Assembly (NCBI GenBank): GCA_954871525.1
Contig: OX940865.1
Coordinates: 8,184,001 to 8,248,000 of the forward strand
Length of the DNA: 64,000 nt
Reading direction: 5' to 3'
From: Parietaria judaica
Lineage: Eukaryota > Streptophyta > Magnoliopsida > Rosales > Urticaceae
Every line of letters begins with the position of its first letter. The stretch's first letter is position 1. Made by a program: the position numbers and the translations under genes. Of the stretch, positions 24,801 to 36,645 are shown piece by piece. Under the pieces are notes generated by a model, which saw only the letters and a list, made by a program, of their open reading frames with translations, was not told where the DNA came from and made no database searches.

Positions 24801-26314
24801 GAATGCATCAAGGAACCACGATGTGTACGATACCTGCAATAGGCTGGATACAAATTCTCATAATCTTACAAAACAACATTTACTAGATAAAATCTCGCTA
24901 AAAAAGAAAGAAGAGAACAAATAAAATAATGCCGTAATTTACATATTCATTAATTGCAATTTGGCATAGTTCAAATTAAATGCAGAAGCAATTTCCTTCC
25001 AAATTTAGATATTCTGGATGTCAAAAGAAGTGTAGAATGTTCCATCAGTGCCGAAGATGCATTACCTGTGCATCTGTAAACACACGGAAAGCATAAATCT
25101 CTGCATCGGGAGCAAAACCAAGACATTCCGAGTCTATACCGGCAACGACACCGGCAACAAATGTCCCATGCCCGAGGTTGTCATTCAGGGTATCCTCATT
25201 TGTCCAATTTGTTCGCTCCTGAAATCGACATATATACCAAGAACATCATTTCGAAACTCAGAAAACCAACTCAATAGGAAAAAACATTGCAGCAATCTGC
25301 GAATTTAGCACAATGATCTCATAAATCGCATCATCACGTCCCACAGCGACAAAATGTTTAGTTTCCGACAAGAGGCTTGATACCGAACGAAGAAAGAATA
25401 CCTTGATGTTCCGAAAATGGGGGTGGTTTGCTCGTATACCAGTGTCAAACACTGCCATTTTAACTTTGGACCCAGTGTACCCTTTTGTCCATAGAGCATC
25501 AGCTCCAAATAACGAAGTAACTTGAGATCTCTACAAGAATCAATGGAGAAAGTGTTTGAATAAATAAAGTGAAGAAGCAGAGTAGAGCACGCATAAAACT
25601 AAACGGGATCATTTTAGAATTCGTAGCGAGTTCATAAGAATCCATTACAAAACTGCATTCTACACGATCTACCATGGAATATTTCCTACTTTCTAATATA
25701 ATTCAGTCCTCAAACGCTCACAAAATGCACTGATTTCACTTTCCCAAACAAAACGCACACCAAAAGCAGCGTCTCACCTCGGCGAGAAGCTCCCTGCGAT
25801 ACTCTTCTCCTCCGTCTTCACCGAACGATGTCGCCGTGAAGATCTTCCCCGGCCGCTTCTTCCCATCCACGAAAGCCCCGGCTGTGTATTCATCGCCACC
25901 ATCACTCCTTTTCCCTTCGCTCAGCAAACCTCTCCGGTAGCTCGCGTCCACGTTCACGTCCTTCACGAGCTCCAGCCTCTCAATCTCCCGCACCACGCCG
26001 TCCTTCGCCGAGTGGTCGATCCAAACCAGCCCGAAATCGGTCGGGAACCGCGTCGCCGGGTTGCGCCGCTCGATCCACCCCCAACCTCGCGAGCGGAGCC
26101 TCGAGCGGAGGTAGCTCCGGTGCTCTCCGGCGATCCTGTACTCGGAGAATCGCACGATGTAGTTGCTCCGGCGATCGGGCTCCGGCGAGGTGGAATTCCG
26201 CGCCTCCGGTGGCTCCCACGGGTCCGGCGGAGAGTCGCGGAGGAGAGAGAGGGAGAGGGAGAGGAGAGAGACAGCGAGGGAGAAGCAGAGCGTACGGCGA
26301 GAGAGAGTGATCAT
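21815..26314 (-). CDS. S1P: site-1 protease (membrane-anchored subtilase SBT6.1)
   Basis: Golgi serine protease of family S8 that cleaves membrane-bound transcription factors such as bZIP17/28 and pro-peptides. Ten exons from the ATG at 26314: 25778-26314, 25402-25530, 25066-25218, 24717-24833, 24289-24473, 23925-24188, 22779-23850, 22142-22648, 21998-22058, 21815-21906; 3117 nt, 1038 residues, the same length as the Arabidopsis enzyme as I recall it. Catalytic Asp in AVFDTGI (about 208), His in GHGTFVAG (239), oxyanion Asn in SAIGNDGP (329), Ser in SGTSVASP (405). A hydrophobic signal sequence follows the start; one membrane segment lies near 999-1018 ([19 protein letters not shown]), then a basic tail [11 protein letters not shown]. 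An upstream in-frame ATG at 26410 would add residues before the signal sequence and is not preferred. All catalytic residues are present, so it should be functional. Confidence 0.96.
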
Positions 26315-26452
26315 GGCGGAGATGAATCGGAGAAATCGCTCATTTGGCTCACAAATCTCTCCCACATCTGAACAAGAGAAGTGAAGACTGTGATAATAAT
26401 CTCCTCTCATTTCTCATTTATTAAATTAATTAATTAACTTAATTTATTACCT

Positions 26453-26617
26453 GAACCGCTATAAATTAATAACGTTGAGACCAGAAAAATTTATTATATT
26501 ATCGAGTTTATTAATTTATCGAAATAAAAATTAAACTACGTTAGTATAATCGAGATCGGATAAATATATTATTTAATCGCGACTATTAATTTATCGAGTA
26601 TTAATTTATAGAGGTTC
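26453..26617. mobile_element. 165-bp miniature inverted-repeat element
   Basis: Starts GAACCGCTATAAATTAATA and ends TATTAATTTATAGAGGTTC, near-perfect inverted repeats; the middle has TATTATCGAGTTTATTAATTTATCGA. The same family sits in PLSP1 intron 1 (45394), with remnants near 7065 and 28920-28975. No coding capacity. Confidence 0.75.
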
Positions 26618-27138
26618 TACTGTATTCATATTCATATGAATGTATTTAAATTTTAATCGAGAAAAAGATTAAAATACACGCTACAGAGACTATATAAATA
26701 ATTAAAATTCTGCGTATGTTAAGCTAAGAGTGATAAATGAGCATTAAGAGTTTTTTCTTTTTTGGTCAAAATCACTTTCATTAAATGGGGAAATAAAAAA
26801 TAAGAACATGAAAATAATACATTAAATAGGTAATGGAGTTTTCCAAGTGCCACAAACGACACGATTTATCACGGGACAGACCAGCGACACGTCGTTCCTT
26901 GAACAAAGATTAAAGGGCAATTTGCGGCATAAGGCCCAAAGTTTATCAAAATCTAAGCATTAAGTGCCAATAATTTTATTTTGCGACATAAAAACCTAAT
27001 GTTGCTCAAGCAGTGCTTTTTAAGCCTTAATATTTTTGCGGCATGACTCATGAGTACCCAATATTTTTAGTTAAAACACGTCATTTGGAACCGATTATTA
27101 CTAATTGATAATTCGGTAAACTAGTAAAATCGAATTAT
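26618..27138. other. spacer with a decayed terminal repeat
   Basis: No gene found. About 26926-26970 (AAGGGCAATTTGCGGCATAAGG) resembles the end of the foldback MULE at 10292 and could be a solitary element end. Confidence 0.4.
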
Positions 27139-27659
27139 CTATTTTTATTGGGTAAATGAGCCAAATGCCCATTTGTGACTCAAGGTTTCAAAAAAATGCC
27201 CACATCTATTTTTGTTAATTAAAACCACTAATTAATTGATTTGTGGACAATTATACCCTTCTTATTTTAACTATGTAGATAATTGTTTAATTAATAATTT
27301 TCAATATTTAATTTATTCGACTAATCATTTAAATAAAGAGAATCTTTACTTATTTATAAATAATATTCCTTAATTGTAGCATAATAGAATTATTCAATTA
27401 ATTCTTAAAAAATCCCTTAACCGTATGTTGATTAACCTTCCTATTAATTAGGAATATTTGAACAATCAATTAAGAGTTTTTTTTTTATAGTCATCCTTAA
27501 TTGTAGCTAATTTGAACTCGTTTCTTATGACCTTAACTAATTAACATTTTATTAAATTAAAATGTTAAAGCTAGAAATATTAATTAATAACCAATTATCA
27601 CTACTTTTAATAAAATTACGATTAAGAAATTCAAAAGTACATCCACCATTATTAAATCA

Positions 27660-28015
27660 TCCTAATTACAGTTTCGTATTTATAGTTACGTATCCTCCTA
27701 ATTACGGATACGTATATATAGTTACGTAACTGTAATTATGAAAACAAAATTATAATTACGTAACTGTAATTACAAAACTAAATTACGTAACTATAGTTAC
27801 ATATACGTATACATAGTTACAGAACTTTTACTACGGAAAAAAAATTCTAATTACGTAACTGAAATTACAAAACTAAAATTACGTAACTAAGTAACGTATA
27901 CGTATTTATAGTTACGAAACTGTAACTACAAAGAAAATTGAAATTACGTAACTCTAATTACAAAATTAAAATACATAATTATAGTTACGAATACTTATAT
28001 AGTTACAAATACGTG
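27660..28015. repeat. degenerate array built on GTTACGTAACTGTAATTAC
   Basis: The palindromic core TTACGTAA and its variants (TTACGTATAC, GTTACGTAACTG) recur at irregular spacing of about 20-60 bp through roughly 350 bp inside the translocator-carrying element. Subterminal arrays of short motifs are often transposase binding sites; that role here is inference. Confidence 0.6.
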
Positions 28016-28042
28016 CATATATTAACCAAATGATAACTATCC

Positions 28043-28320
28043 TTACAAAGGCTCCACGTTGTAGAAGTATATGTTGAAGTAGATGTCGAAGAGGTACCAT
28101 AGGCCGAAAAGCGATCCGAGCTCGAGCATCTTCCTCACTCCTCCGCCCTTCGCATCCTTGCCGGCGCTCACGGCAATCCACGGCCTGGGCTTAAACGAAA
28201 ACGACGACAACGATGATAGAGACCATGATCAGTGCGGCAGGGCGACATTGCTGAGATTGCACGGCGCCGAAAGGGAGGCGGCGGAGAAGCGAACGACTTG
28301 CGAATGAACGACCTCTGTGG
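28043..28320 (-). pseudogene. fragment of a plastid phosphoenolpyruvate/phosphate translocator (PPT)
   Basis: On the minus strand one frame gives a transit-peptide-like stretch (SQVVRFSAASLSAP), an in-frame stop, then [32 protein letters not shown] and [10 protein letters not shown], ending at a stop (28043-28045). L.LG.LF..WYLFNIYFNIYNKQ is the first membrane helix of PPT-type inner-envelope antiporters. About 90 of about 400 residues remain, with one stop inside and NKQ lost. The stretch is much richer in GC than its surroundings and is bounded by transposon sequence. I read it as a captured first exon. A triose-phosphate or glucose-phosphate translocator is less likely from the LELG...WYLFN spelling. 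Confidence 0.72.
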
Positions 28321-28704
28321 TGGTGAACGCAGCGAAGAAGGAGTATGTACGTGTGTGTGTATATATATAATTATGAGAGATAATGTATGTACATGGGTGT
28401 GTATATATATGTATATATAGGAGAGAGATAACAAGAATTCAAAGAGGAGGGAGGATTTTTAAAATTGATTTAATTGAGGGATAAATTAAATGACATAAAA
28501 CAACAATTATAGGAAAATTAATTGTGAAATTAAAATATATAATTAATAATAATTAAACAAAAATTAATATTAATAATTAATATTAAGGGTAATATGGTCC
28601 AAACAAACTTATTAATGGGTATAAATTAGTTTTATGAAATTATGTGCATTTCTTTTAAACTTTAGGTGTTTTTTAGACATTTTGTGAATTTTTCTATTTT
28701 TATT

Positions 28705-29124
28705 TAGTAAAAAAAGCCTTAGTTATAAACAACAAAGAATATATATCTATATATAAAAATATAAATATATAGTGGAGTCTCATTAAATTAATTAAATTAT
28801 ATTTTTGTCTGTTATCGATTATGAAAAACACTAATAAAGTTATACTCGATAAATTGATAATCTTGATGATAAATAATATTCTATGATCTCCATGTTACTA
28901 ATATATGAAAATATACAGAATTATAGTAAAATTTTATTAAATTAATTCTCTATAAATTAACAACCTCGATTGAATAATACTTATAAGGAGATTCGAGGAG
29001 AGGAGGACGCGATTTTCGGATAATACAAAACGACGTGTAGTTTTTGTTATCTTAAACGACGCCGTGTTGTTCCTCGGAGCGAGAGTAGAAAAGAAAGAAA
29101 GAAAGAGGAGGGAAAAAGATAACA
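28705..29124. other. spacer and leader of the TilS gene
   Basis: AT-rich with a partial copy of the 165-bp miniature element (28920-28975, CTCTATAAATTAACAACCTCG). A short purine-rich stretch (29080-29120) precedes the ATG at 29125. TilS and S1P are on opposite strands and point away from each other across about 2.8 kb, most of which is the Pack-MULE-like element. Confidence 0.45.
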
Positions 29125-32100
29125 ATGGCGAGAGCACTCTCACTTTCAGTGCCTCTCTCACTCTCCTCCGCCTTCCCCTCTCGCAGCTTCCATCATCGTC
29201 TTCGCCGGACTCCTCTCTCGCCTCGCTGCCTCTCTCTCTGCGCTTCTCCCTCGCAAGACATGGCCAAGTACCGCCAAGCTTTCTCTCAGAGAATGGCCAT
29301 GGCCGGCCTCACTCCTCGTCATCGCATCGGTCTCTCTTCCTACTCGCTGCTCTTTACTTCCTCGACAAATTTACTCATTTCTTAATGGCATTGTGCTAAT
29401 GAATTGTAGAAACTTGTTCATATCTGTAATTGCCTTTGAAATTCCTGGCTTTCGGTTCTTTATAGTAGTTCTCTATGAGTAGTAACGTGTACTTGAAGCT
29501 TAGTGATTCATTGGAGCTATGAATTCGGGTATGATTGAAAGGATGTTCGTTTTGTTGTGTAGCTCTCGGAGTGTCGGGAGGACCGGATAGCATGGCGTTG
29601 TGTGTTCTAACCGCTCATTGGAAGACAAGTGGCCTCGACGATACTCGTGATCCTGACGGCTTTATTGATGGGATGTTAGCAATCGTCGTTGATCACAGCC
29701 TTCGCGCTGAGAGCAAAGAAGAGGCCGACACGGTTTCTTCTTGGGTCTCTAGAATGGGTACGTTGAATGTTTCGGTTCATATTTACATGTAAAATCCTTC
29801 ATCTGATTGAAGAAGATGGCTAATGTATGGTTTGTGTAGGAGTCAGATGCGAGATTGCCAGGTGCGAGTGGCTGGACGGTCGGCCGAAACAAGGTCACTT
29901 GCAGCAGGCAGCTCGTGAAATGAGGTACTACTTGTGGAACCGAATAAAGCCGAGTTGATTAAAATGTTGGTTCGAGAATGGACGGTGATTCTAAGGGTTT
30001 GGACTTCAGGTATCAGCACTTTCAGAAAGTTTGCATGGAAAATCAGATTGGTGTCTTGCTTATTGCTCACCACGCCGATGACCAGGTTCGTTCCTCGTAA
30101 TATTAAGAACGACTGTGTTAAAATATGAAAGCTAAGTGGTGGTGAGTGATGGTGCAGGCTGAGTTATTTGTTATCAGACTATCACGCAACAGCGGTGTGC
30201 TCGGTCTTGCTGGAATGCCGTTCATGTCTCAAATCTTCTCCGAACACACAGATTCACATGGCTCAAAAAATCACTGTTCTCTTCTTGTAGTACGACCGGT
30301 TTTGAATTTTTCAAAAGAAGATATGTACAAGGTTTGTAGACACGACCAGTTTGTTCTTGATTTACACACTGCAAACTACAAGAAATGACTTGGAATTCGA
30401 GAGACAACACTCACCTTAGGGAATTCTCTCATTTTATCACTAATTCCACATACAAGTCTTCGAAAACAATCTTACTTAAGAGCCTGGCCATTTTCTCTAT
30501 CGAACTTCCCAGAGTTCTATTACTTAATATTTTCCTTCTCTTAACATCTAAGGATCCTAATATCATCATGGCATTTGTTCATTTTCCAGATATGCCGAGG
30601 CAGTGCACAAAATTGGGTGGAAGACCCGACTAATCAAAGCATGTTATATACGCGTAACAGGATTCGAACATCGTTAACAGACTTCTCGTCAAGTGAGTTC
30701 AGTGTACATCATTAAGAGATTGCTTAAAAATCTTATCTAAATATAATCTCTGGTTCTCACGGGTTTTAAATTCTTTGTATAATTCCTTTATGTTTTAGGT
30801 AGATTGGATTCTGAACTGCAATCAGTTATCTCTGCGTGTCGACAGACGCGTTTATATGTCGATAGTACTTGTTTCAACTTGATAAGTAAAGCCGTAACTG
30901 TTACAGATGTAAGCTTTCTTTGGCGAGTATGCCTTTGTTCGTACACATTGTTTACTGATATTTCCTGACATCTTTTTGAACTTTCATATCTGGTTGCAGC
31001 TCGGCTATGCTGTCATTGATTTATGGATCATAAACCAATCGAAAACCGAAGATATCGTCCTGTCACGGTTTATTACTTGGATCTTGCAGGTGCCATGATT
31101 CTATCTCACAAGTCAACTCTTCTAAATAAATTAATGAAAACCATTTATGATTATTCATAACACTGTAGCGTTCTTCTCTTTCTGTCAGTTTATCTCTCAA
31201 AGGAATAGGCCGGTCAGAGGAAGTGCTTCAAGGTTGCTTCTGAATTTCATGAAAACTTTCCCGTGCAAAGTACATCCCGACTCTCCATTTTGGTGTATCT
31301 AAATTTCCTATGGATTTATTTAGTTGACTTAATTTTTGGTTACTTACAGACTTCCGTTACAGCAGCTGGGTGTTACCTTTGTCCAGCTCCGGCTTCTAAA
31401 GGTGTGAAAGCCCTTGTTTGTTATTCCGTTCATCATCCTCTGCCTCAAACAACGGAGTTTCAGTCATGTCTAGAACTACCTCCTCAAACTTCAAATGACA
31501 TAATAGACAAAATTGTGGAGCGTAGCAAATTGAATTTGGCCAAACTGGTTCCAGATTCATCACAACTGCATTTTTTGGACGCATCATCGGAATCAGTTCT
31601 ATCTGAAGCTAAAAGACTCAGTATCCTCAGCGACGAGACGTACGAGAAGATTATTGAACTGCAAAATGAGGAAGTTGAAGAGTTCAGGGGTAAATCCAAA
31701 GTGATTCTGGAATCCGAGTCAAAACAGAATGTGCAGTTCATCAGTGCGTATTCTGAACCGATTCGGCACGGGGAAGTCTGTTCCTTCATGAACCGGTTCT
31801 GTGTCACTTGGAAAGTAAAAGAGGAAATCGGGCATGAACTTGAAAGGTGTTGCTCTAGCTGTGGGGTCAGTGATGACATGGCAGTGGAGGTGCGCCACAT
31901 GGCTGAATCCGACTGGATGCACCTTGCTACCTTGGTGAAGAATCCGACTTCAGAACATGCCAAGTCTTCGGCAGAAAGAGCGATCAGGATTCTGAAGAGT
32001 GTGCCAGTTGCAGCAAGAAGAGGCCTGCCTGTTCTGCAAAATGGCGAAGGACTAGTATTAAGCATTCCGGTAACGAACCTTTCCGATAACTTTGCCGTCT

Positions 32101-32464
32101 ATATTTTAATAGTCTAATTGCAGCAATTCCCCCTCAATTTACTTGTTTGCATTTTGCTCTCTAAACTTTAATTTTGGTGCAAAACACACGATCTTATTCG
32201 GAAGTATTCTGCACCAAATGAAAAGGTTATGAATTGCAGCATAAATTAAGATTTAGGGTGCTAAATTGCAGCATAAATTAAGATTTAGGGTGCTAAAGTG
32301 CAGTAAAACAAAAACGCAGGGGCCATTAAACAATTTCCGCGGTACTTAATCTGATCGGATTTTGGTTGCAGAACATCGGGTTTAAACTCTGTCCTCGGCT
32401 AGATGTCACCTCGGAATTCAGGCCAAGAGTACCCATCGGAGGAGGCTTCACTTCTTTCGTCTGA
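29125..32464 (+). CDS. RSY3: tRNA(Ile)-lysidine synthase, plastid (TilS / RSY3 type)
   Basis: ATP-dependent enzyme that converts the wobble cytidine of plastid tRNA-Ile(CAU) to lysidine so it reads AUA; PP-loop N-type ATPase. Eleven exons: 29125-29329, 29563-29757, 29840-29924, 30010-30085, 30158-30331, 30590-30692, 30799-30908, 31000-31089, 31189-31269, 31350-32069, 32372-32464; 1932 nt, 643 residues. Residues 1-45 are Ser/Leu/Arg-rich, a chloroplast transit peptide. The PP-loop is SGGPDS (73-78); DHSLRAES, AHHADDQAE and NWVEDPTN are the other TilS signatures, with RNRIR following. The C-terminal half (exon 10) is longer than in bacterial TilS, as in other plants, and carries the FRPRVPIGGGF end. 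Arabidopsis RSY3 (RASPBERRY3) is the likely orthologue and is embryo-essential. Intron 10 holds a 34-bp tandem duplication (about 32232-32300). Confidence 0.93.
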
Positions 32465-33369
32465 TCTTCTGTGAAAAGCTTACCAAAGAACCATATGCTT
32501 CCTGTTGCGGGAGTTGCTACATGTATTAAAACCGAGGTCTTTAATTAGGCAATGATTAGCGAGCTGATAGCACTTAGCGTACAGGCGATGAGACGGGCGA
32601 AGAGAGCTAAGAGCACTTTGTTATGACCCCGGGATATCAATTCTGTCCCGGGAAATGTAACTTAATATTATGGTTGGTAATTCAGTTTTCTTCAAGGACG
32701 AAAGTAGAGTTCACATGCTATCTATGCGTACTTCATTCTCTTTGAGTTTTTAGGTACTAAGTAATCATGTAAAATGAAATTAGGGTAATTTTTTGCAGCT
32801 AGCTCCCCCAACTTTAAAAATAGTAGCAAAATTGTCGCAACTTTGATTCTTTGACATCTACGCTCTTTGAGCTTTAAAAATGGTACAAATATTCTCATAT
32901 GTATTAACGTCGATAATCCTAAGAATTATGAAATTGTTTCCAGAGGATTTATCAGAAATGTACCTAATATTAGAATTATGAGCGATGGATTTTAAACTGA
33001 ATCTTTTTTGTTTTTGTTTTTTGGAATTCACTTCTCTAGCTATTGTTTATTTTTTTTTACATAAAGATCAGGTGATATTTTATGTTTTTCAATATTCTGA
33101 GATGAACTTAATACCCACTGCAGGTTTCTTTTTTATTTCTCTCTTATCTCGAAGCAGATATGCTCATGACAAATGACAAAATTATGGATCTTTCCGCCGC
33201 TCCGTAACGTTTTTGCTCTGTTTCTTTGGTTGTACATGTTTAAAGAAAAATTTTTAAGGAAATCGGTGTCACCCGAGATCTGAATTAAACTACGAAAATT
33301 GAAGTCGGAAACCATCGTTAGTGATAATGATTATTCGCCTCCGTTCAATCTCTGTGTGAGACAGGAAAA
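32465..33369. other. spacer between convergent genes TilS and Mpv17-like
   Basis: No gene found. The first few hundred bases should be the TilS 3' UTR. A TAGGGTAATTTTTTGCAGC motif at about 32782, followed by two CTTTAAAAATxGTA copies, looks like another MULE-type terminal remnant. Confidence 0.45.
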
Positions 33370-35107
33370 TCACAATCTTGGGTGGCCGCCCGGTTCCTTG
33401 AAGGACGTGAACCACTGCTTCCAAGCAGCGTCCTTTTGCTGCTCAAGCCACGAGAGGAAGACGCTGTCCAAGAGGCAGAAGATGTTGACGTACAGCAGCT
33501 GATACCTGACCGGCACGTACCGGAAGTTCACGATCTGAACGAGTGGCCACACGCCGCCTTCCAAGGCCAAAGCCGGTAAGAAATCGCGTTTGACGTCGTC
33601 CTTGACTTGGCGAGCGCTCTTCCCCATCGAGAACCCCATGTACGTGAAGAACACGAACAGGTCCAGAGGCCCGAAGATGATGCCGTCCGCTGCCACTTTC
33701 GTCGCCACGAACCGCAGCGACTTTGGCTGCTGCCGTAGCTTCACTCGAAGAAACTTGTCCAACCCTTCATACCTACAACGGAACAAACTCATCGGAAAAA
33801 GACCCTTCATAACTAGTCATAATTCGCTAAGAAACCGTCACCACACCCTTCATTCTACGCATTTTCCATTTCTTGAATGGCACGATGAAATAAGCTTAAG
33901 AGTACAAAAAATAGCTAAGACGACCTATACGGATCTTCATACATAATCATTGTATTATAACAGCATGAGATTTAAACTCATTGATTCGCTGACATAGCCA
34001 ATGCAAGCAAATATCATAACAGATTTGAAGTAAAAAGGATGGAACAACACACGAACCAGAAGTGGCCAACTGGTCCAACAAAACCAAACCCGAACGAGCT
34101 CGTGACAGCCACGCGTTTCCAGTTTATCTTGAACTCTGCATCTTCATCCTGATACACCCAACACCAACGATGATAAAAGCATAAGTGTCGTGTAACCCAA
34201 CAACTTCAATAAAATAAACAACAAGCTACTGGAACACGAGATAAAAGAAACCCTAGTTTTTTTGTTATAAACCCGGGACTCGTGATCGAAAGCTTGATGA
34301 CGGGATTTCAACTGCATTCTGTTAAGTGAAGTTACTATTCCATATTTTACTCATATAGAACTATTCCATGATATTCTGTCCAAAGAAAACAATAAGAATA
34401 ACGAACTCTTTGCTAATTCGTCCTCATAACTGAACAGTATTGCAAAAACAGTGGCACGCAGTTGGTGTCGAAGAAAAAACCGCATTTTGCAAAGTTTCGG
34501 TCAATATACGGAACCTACACGTGTCAATTTACACCATACAATCGTTAAACTGCGGGGCTCCCGCACTAAGACCCCTACCGAGCCTCGGTCTTGCGGTATA
34601 CCATGTTGGTTTACGGTTCACCCATCCGTACCGGTTTATAAAAATTTCACAAAAACCCCCATCGGTAAAACCCGTAAATTGGACTTGCGGTGGGTTTGAA
34701 TTTGCGGGCATGATAAAATGTACCCATTTCCATGAAGAAACTTCTTACCAAAAAAAAAAAAAAAAAAAAACAGCATCCACATCAAAGGGGCAAAACTGGA
34801 AGAAAAAACATCCCCGAGAATGTATCGCCATATATCTCGAGGAAACAAAAATTACCCAGTTTATTTTGTAGCCTAGCTACATTATTGAGCACACATAACA
34901 TAATCGAAGTGAAAATGAGAAATGATGATGATAATGAAGAAAGCCGAGAAGTTTTACAGAGATTCGGAGCCTGTTTTTGGCAGTGGCGTGAGTGATGTAC
35001 TGGGCAGCGATGTCGCCGGAGCCCCAGAGAATGCCGGAGCTCACGACTTGGGTCTTCAATGGATGATAGGCCAAGCAGCTCTGGTACCATTTCCACACCC
35101 TCAACAT
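33370..35107 (-). CDS. Mpv17/PMP22 family integral membrane protein
   Basis: Small four-helix organellar membrane protein of the Mpv17/PMP22/Sym1 family (peroxisome or inner mitochondrial membrane; proposed channel). Three exons from the ATG at 35107: 34958-35107, 34057-34148, 33370-33772; 645 nt, 214 residues. N-terminus is WKWYQSCLAYHPLKTQVVSSGILWGSGDIAAQ-type (the YL..HP..T....G...GD...Q pattern); exon 2 encodes DWKR-like INWKRVAVTSSFGFGFVGPVGHFWY; the C-terminus has the family signature WPLVQIVNF, YVPVRYQ and DSVFLSWLEQ. Length is normal and no stops or frameshifts are seen. Intron 1 (about 800 bp) contains a repeat-derived segment with a long A run (34440-34770). The exact organelle cannot be read from the sequence. 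Confidence 0.93.
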
Positions 35108-35139
35108 CCTGTATCTATCTGTGTATACATGTATTATGT

Positions 35140-35166
35140 ATGAAGAAGAAGAAGAAGAAGAAGAAA
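35140..35166. repeat. (GAA)n microsatellite in the Mpv17-like leader
   Basis: About eight GAA units just upstream of the ATG on the opposite strand, so the leader reads (TTC)n. Confidence 0.9.
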
Positions 35167-35378
35167 GGGGAGAAATGAGAAGCTAGCTCGTATTTATGAC
35201 AGCTTATCATGAAATTTCTGACAAAACCAATCTAATGAGAGCCCATTTCCCTTGATTTCTCAACTTTCTGTTTAAATGGGGTAAACTGAAAGAAAAACTT
35301 AATTAGTAATGGTTGAAATTTCATAGTGGACGCTTCTTAATTATTTTACACAATTTAGGTGATGATTGTGAATACGTG

Positions 35379-35630
35379 CGGCTAAAATATTTAATGTTTA
35401 TTTTTTTTTTAATTATGTACTCAAATTTTTTTTATTAGGTATAATACCCAAAGTTTATTCCGTTAACGCCAAACGAACTCACCGTTAAATTTCCGTTATT
35501 TTGCCCGCGGCTAAAATACCTAATGTTTCATTTTTTTTAACTATCTACCCAAAGTATTATAGCCACCAAAAAAAAAACTTTGGGTATATAATTAAAAAAA
35601 ATGAAACATTGGGTATTTTAACCGCAGTTT
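35379..35630. repeat. hairpin repeat with CGGCTAAAATACC arms
   Basis: Arms 35508-35555 (CGGCTAAAATACCTAATG ... CTACCCAAAGT) and 35577-35626 pair almost perfectly around a 21-bp loop. A third, direct copy starts at 35379 (TGCGGCTAAAATATTTAATG). Probably a miniature MULE-type element with a nested or duplicated arm. Confidence 0.8.
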
Positions 35631-36640
35631 ACCATTGTGAATATAATAATACTAATTGTTTTTATTTTTAAGGTGGGCCTTTTTTTTAAGGGCTCGATGG
35701 TATTAATTTTTTAATGAGGTAACACTATTTGCTAATGTTTGAATAGAGGATTAGTGGAGTTACCACTAGACCAAACAAACTTGGTTCTTTTTAATCGAGT
35801 TTATAAAATCAAATTCAAACATTTTTTTTTCTTTTCTTTTTTTGATATTGATGAGATTTTAGCAAGCATATGAAATTTTAAAAAGAAGTAAAATAATAGA
35901 CCGTGAAAAAAGAAAAAAAATAGATTAAGTTTATACCATATATATCTCGTTCTTCGACCAAACAAATCAAAGATAACATCAAGACAGGGCAGAGCGGGGC
36001 GGGGCAAATTCTTAATGGGGAGGAGCCTAAGCGCGGGTGTATTGTTTAGTGTCTTAGGGTTGATTTTGCAATTCAATTTTATTTATGCAATTTGACTAAT
36101 GAGTTTCTAGTTATTTAATCATTATCCTAAGCGAGAACCGATAAAAGATTTGTGAGGGATTAGTGTTTAATAGTTTTGTTATCACGGCTCTTGTCACAAG
36201 ATCAGGATCCTGAGCTCTATCACCAGAAATTGAATCACAAATATAATTGGGGAACATACTATACTCGGATAAAGTCTATCTTAAACAATCATCCTTTACA
36301 ATAAGAAAATAAATATATTATAATCTACAAATATACATTCGAAAGTATTTGATATTGGCATAAATGAACATGGTTTTAGCCCAATTACTTGACAAAAGAT
36401 CTAAGTTAATTAAGAATCAATATTTCTTTTTCTTCTCATACGAGGATATTTTGATGGGAATGAAGCTTATACGTGTATTGTTTGTGTCAACTAATCAAGA
36501 TCCGTTTGAAAATGACAAGTATGTTATTAGAATGTGTACGATTGGTATTTTCTCGACCCACCAAAATAATAAGGAAAAACCCCAATGATAATGATATCTA
36601 AGATAGAGAAAAGAGATATATTTTGCCTATTAGACAATAA
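35631..36640. other. AT-rich spacer
   Basis: No gene found. A GGGCAGAGCGGGGCGGGGC segment near 35986-36005 looks like the inner part of a hAT-type element but no ends were located. Confidence 0.4.
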
Positions 36641-36645
36641 CTTAG

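Larger units (their letters stand above)
27150..28693. mobile_element. Pack-MULE-like element carrying a plastid translocator fragment
   Basis: About 1.54 kb flanked on both sides by CTATTTTTATT (27139-27149 and 28694-28704), compatible with a 9-11 bp Mutator target duplication, although the sequence is simple. The ends align as degenerate inverted repeats over about 55 bp: AAATGCCC...GGTTTCAAAAAAATGCCCACAT on the left against AAATGTCT...AGTTTAAAAGAAATGCACAT from the right. Inside are a GC-rich gene fragment (28043-28320, minus), an array of GTTACGTAA motifs (27660-28015) and AT-rich filler. No transposase. Confidence 0.65.

Noticed and set aside
29064..29399. Overlapping plus-strand frame at the TilS start
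   Set aside because: Frame does not continue into the PP-loop exon; the frame from 29125 does.
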